The position numbers and the translations under genes are program-made. Under the pieces are notes generated by a model, which saw only the letters and a program-made list of their open reading frames with translations, was not told the origin of the DNA and made no database searches. From Epithemia pelagica (Eukaryota > Bacillariophyta > Bacillariophyceae > Surirellales > Surirellaceae): DNA of 64,000 bases. Where the stretch lies: NCBI GenBank assembly GCA_946965045.2, contig OX337230.1, positions 3,720,001 through 3,784,000 of the forward strand, read 5' to 3'. Shown piece by piece: positions 60,826 to 64,000 of this stretch; position 1 is the stretch's first letter, and each line of letters opens with the position of its first letter.

Positions 60826-61560
60826 GGTAAGCCAAGTCGACAAGACAACAGTGAGAGTTCGTTTTGTCGTTTTCCTATATGCCCACTAATCATTTTCTTC
60901 TGTTTCCATGAAAACCCAACCATGTGATCGCTGTTTGGCAACTATTTCTTCCCTCCTATCATCCCACAAGACAATTTTCAACGCTCTGAACGACTGGATT
61001 GGTGGTTCTGTTTGAAAAAGGGCGAAGACACCAAGTTGGTGCACCCATTTCATTCTCCCATCAATTTCCATCGACCAAAACTGGTTGGATTGCTGGATTG
61101 CCGCTGCTTCTTCCCTCCTATTATCCCAGAAGACCATTTTCAACGATCTGAACGGTCGGATTGGTGAGGATTCTATTGAACAAAGGGCAAAAAGGTAAGC
61201 CAAGTCGACAAGACAACAGTGAGAGTTCGTTTTGTCGTTTTCCTACATGCCCACTAATCATTTTCTTCTGTTTCCATGAAAACCCAACCATGTGATCGCT
61301 GTTTGGCAACTATTTCTTCCCTCCTATCATCCCACAAGACAATTTTCAACGCTCTGAACAACTGGATTGGTGGTTCTGTTTGAAAAAGGGCGAAGACACC
61401 AAGTTGGTGCACCCATTTCTTTCTCCCATCAATTTCCATCGACCAAAACTGGTTGGATTGCTGGATTGCCGCTGCTTCTTCCCTCCTATTATCCCAGAAG
61501 ACCATTTTCAACGATCTGAACGGTCGGATTGGTGAGGATTCTATTGAACAAAGGGCAAAA
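60826..61560 (+). repeat. 368-bp tandem duplication
   Basis: GGTAAGCCAAGTCGACAAGA starts at 60826 and again at 61194, and the two copies match almost base for base. Each copy contains two diverged relatives of the 105-bp unit that follows (GACACCAAGTTGGTGCACCC and TGGTTGGATTGC words). Confidence 0.92.
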
Positions 61561-62960
61561 GACACCAAGTTGGTGCACCCTCTTCGTTCACCCCTCCATC
61601 TCCATCGACCAAGACCCTGTTGGATTGCTGTGTTGCTACCCCTTCTCAATTGGAACAAGGGCCGAGACACCAAGTTGGTGCACCCATTTCCTTCACCCCT
61701 CCATTTCCATCGACCAAGACCCTGTTGGATTGCTGTGTTGCTACTCCTTCTCGATTGGAACAAAGGCCGAGACACCAAGTTGGTGCACCCATTTCCTTCA
61801 CCCCTCCATTTCCATCAACCAAGACCCTGTTGGATTGCTGTGTTGCTACTCATTCCCGATTGGAACAAGGGCTGAGACACCAAGTTGGTGCACCCTCTTC
61901 CTTCACCCCTCCATCTCCATCGACCAAGACCCTGTTGGATTGCTGTGTTGCTACTCCTTCTCAATTGGAACAAGGGCCGAGACACCAAGTTGGTGCACCC
62001 ATTTCCCTCACCCCTCCATTTCCATCAACCAAGACCCTGTTGGATTGCTGTGTTGCTACTCCTTCCCGATTGGAACAAGGGCTGAGACACCAAGTTGGTG
62101 CACCCATTTCCTTCACCCCTCCATTTCCATTGACCAAGACCCCGTTGGATTGCTGTGTTGCTACTCCTTCTTGATTGGAACAAGGGCTGAGACACCAAGT
62201 TGGTGCACCCATTTCCTTCACCCCTCCATTTCCATCGACCAAGACCCCGTTGGATTGCTGATTTGCTACTCCTTCCCGATTGGAACAAGGGCTGAGACAC
62301 CAAGTTGGTGCACCCATTTCCTTCACCCCTCCATCTCCATCGACCAAGACCGTGTTGGATTGCCGTGTTGCTACTCCTTCCCGATTGGAACAAGGGCCGA
62401 GACACCAAGTTGGTGCACCCATTTCCTTCACCCCTCCATCTCCATCGACCAAGACCGTGTTGGATTGCCGTGTTGCTACTCCTTCCCGATTGGAATAAGG
62501 GCCGAGACACCAAGTTGGTGCACCCATTTCCTTCACCCCTCCATCTCCATCGACCAAGACCCTGTTGGATTGCTGTGTTGCTACTCCTTCTCGATTGGAA
62601 CAAGGATCAAGACACCAAGTTGGTGCACCCAATTTTCACTCCTCCATCACCATCGACCAAGACCTTGTTGGATTGCTGTGTTGCTACTCCTTCCCGATTG
62701 GAATAAGGGCCGAGACACCAAGTTGGTGCACCCCTCTCCATCCCTCCTTCATCTACATCGACCAAGAAGACCCCATTGGATTGCTATATCTTGATTGGTG
62801 GTTCTGTTGAAGGTCCGAGACACCAAGTTGTTGCGCCCCCATACTTCTATCTTCTATCTCTATCGACCAAGACCCTATTGGATTGTTGTATTTGCTACTG
62901 ATTCTTGACTGGAAGGACCGAGACATCAAGTTGGTACACCCATATCCCTCACTCCTCCAT
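61561..62960 (+). repeat. 105-bp minisatellite, about 13 units
   Basis: GACACCAAGTTGGTGCACCC recurs at 61561, 61666, 61771, 61876, 61981, 62086, 62191, 62296, 62401, 62506 and 62611, exactly 105 bp apart, then at 62714 and 62819 with decay, and once more near 62925. Because 105 is divisible by three, frames on both strands stay open (for example a 421-residue plus-strand frame with 35-residue repeats containing HPSISIDQDPVGLLCCYSF). I do not regard these as demonstrated genes. Confidence 0.95.
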
Positions 62961-63095
62961 CCCTATCGACCAAGACCCTCCAGGGTTTCCATCACGCAAG
63001 CTTGAGAAACGGTAGTATCAAGTTGCATCGGAACCCTGCATCGAAAGAAAATTTCTCCTCGTTCCTTCCCCAAGCTGATTGAATCGCACGTTAAT

Positions 63096-64000
63096 ATGGC
63101 TGATTCGGTAGAAGATTCCGATCGATATTTCCCAGACTTGATATGTTATGAATATACAATCGAGTGGTATCGTTCTGTTTATTCCAACACTGATAATTGG
63201 ACAGATTTCTCCACTACATATGGAGGTGAAACCATATTCGTATCCCTCTTGCGCTGTGGATCAAGTATTTTCAGTGATATCGCCTCGCATGCTGCTGTTT
63301 GTTTCCCGAAGATACTGAGACTTGTAGAGACGATCGAAGAACAACAAGAGGGAAACAAGAGTGACGGAGCTGGTAGTTTTATTTCACCAGGAATCGACCT
63401 ATTCGAACAAACTCTATATGGAGACGCACTTCGTCTGTGGGACAAGGAATTCCCGTCAACGACAAGATCAAAGTCGAGCGCAAGCTTTACTCGATCCCTC
63501 AAGGTGTTTCTTGGAGCCCATCCTATGCTCGCTGATATTGTCCTCAACTCGTATTCGATGGAGAGACGGCTTAATGTCGTGGCTGCAAAAATATTGGACT
63601 ACATGACATCTGATAGATCGAAGTTTCGGAAAGACAGAACAATAGCAGTCCGAGAAATGGTTTGGAGCGTTCAACATATGGCAGCTGTCTATCGGGTATT
63701 GGAATCTGACTCCTATGAAATGGAAGGAGTCGATGTTGAAAAAGCATTAGCCCTTACACTTCCTGATTGCTGGTTTCGTCCTTATTTTGACATACCAAGA
63801 GCTGCTAAGTATCCCGCGAACGACTATTCCAATTTGGCGGTTCTAATTTCATATTACCAGACGATGGAACGGGAATACGCTACAAAGACGAAGGAGTATC
63901 AGAAGGGGCGACATGAACAACGATCTCAAGACAGGAAACGCCGTAAACGAGCGTCAGACAGTAGATGTGATGGTGCAACAAGTTCTACCATTTTCACTGT
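63096..64000 (+). CDS. Unknown protein, partial (runs off the window)
   Basis: ATG 63096 opens 301 codons with no stop before the window ends; the frame is also open upstream to about 63006. The N-terminus is MADSVEDSDRYFPDLICYEY. Helical, Trp/Tyr-rich sequence follows (TIEWYRSVYSNTDNW, FVSLLRCGSSIFSDIASHAA), then SLKVFLGAHPMLADIVLNSY, MERRLNVVAAKILDYM, a LPDCWFRPYFDIP patch and a strongly basic helix EYQKGRHEQRSQDRKRRKRA near the end. There is no signal peptide or Walker motif. Composition is protein-like with non-repetitive codons, so I believe it is a real exon. I do not recognise the family; an N-terminal half of a repeat-associated protein is possible. Confidence 0.65.
   Translation, partial: MADSVEDSDRYFPDLICYEYTIEWYRSVYSNTDNWTDFSTTYGGETIFVSLLRCGSSIFSDIASHAAVCFPKILRLVETIEEQQEGNKSDGAGSFISPGIDLFEQTLYGDALRLWDKEFPSTTRSKSSASFTRSLKVFLGAHPMLADIVLNSYSMERRLNVVAAKILDYMTSDRSKFRKDRTIAVREMVWSVQHMAAVYRVLESDSYEMEGVDVEKALALTLPDCWFRPYFDIPRAAKYPANDYSNLAVLISYYQTMEREYATKTKEYQKGRHEQRSQDRKRRKRASDSRCDGATSSTIFT

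Noticed and set aside
61529-62794. 421-residue plus-strand and 223-residue minus-strand repeat proteins
   Set aside because: Openness follows from the 105-bp period being divisible by three; both strands are open and neither has independent support. Recorded as a minisatellite and a question.
61561-62960. CRISPR-like array
   Set aside because: The whole 105-bp unit repeats, with no constant-repeat/variable-spacer alternation, and the host is eukaryotic.

Overview
The window reads as nuclear DNA of a diatom (stramenopile alga). The evidence is: intron-poor protein genes with 87-165 nt GT-AG introns; a plastid presequence of the signal-peptide/Phe type (VVA|FVP) on an APS-reductase/thioredoxin fusion that lacks the iron-sulfur cysteine pair; a two-exon gene with the GDNPSVSSG motif I associate with diatoms; and Ty1/copia elements whose pol resembles the diatom CoDi groups. 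The species cannot be fixed from the sequence.

Layout. 0-2.8 kb is decayed sequence with two large palindromes. 2.9-12.5 kb is a gene block: a CXIP4-like basic protein (+), a GDNP-motif protein (-), an inositol-polyphosphate kinase (+), a MAGE/Nse3 protein (-) and a small secreted protein (-). 12.5-15.4 kb is repeat-rich and holds a MITE-like element inside an older dispersed repeat. 15.4-31.4 kb is a tandem pair of nearly identical copia elements sharing the central LTR, flanked by the 5-bp duplication TCCAG and splitting a host reading frame. 31.4-37.4 kb is a graveyard: about 477 uninterrupted GTT triplets, an aldo/keto reductase pseudogene, a PIP-box-like remnant, a P-loop NTPase fragment and a decayed, intron-containing copy of the secreted-protein gene at 11.6 kb. 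37.5-57.7 kb is a second gene block: a family-16 methyltransferase (-), an ABCC transporter (-), plastid APS reductase (+), an LCMT-GNAT fusion (-), a DDX11/CHL1 helicase (+), a heat-shock-factor protein (-) and a large secreted protein (+). 57.7-63 kb is again repetitive: a 170-bp tandem repeat, broken P-loop family pieces, a divergent solo LTR and a 105-bp minisatellite. A long reading frame then starts at 63.1 kb and runs off the end of the window.

The intact genes are ordinary housekeeping or regulatory genes that alternate strands; I see no operon-like cluster. Sister-chromatid and SMC5/6 maintenance (DDX11, Nse3/MAGE), sulfur assimilation, inositol-phosphate signalling and stress transcription are represented independently. 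The most unusual items are the copia pair with an extra leading reading frame and no visible zinc knuckle, the LCMT-GNAT fusion, the CxxS thioredoxin site of the APS reductase, the 1.43-kb GTT array and the mosaic P-loop repeat family.
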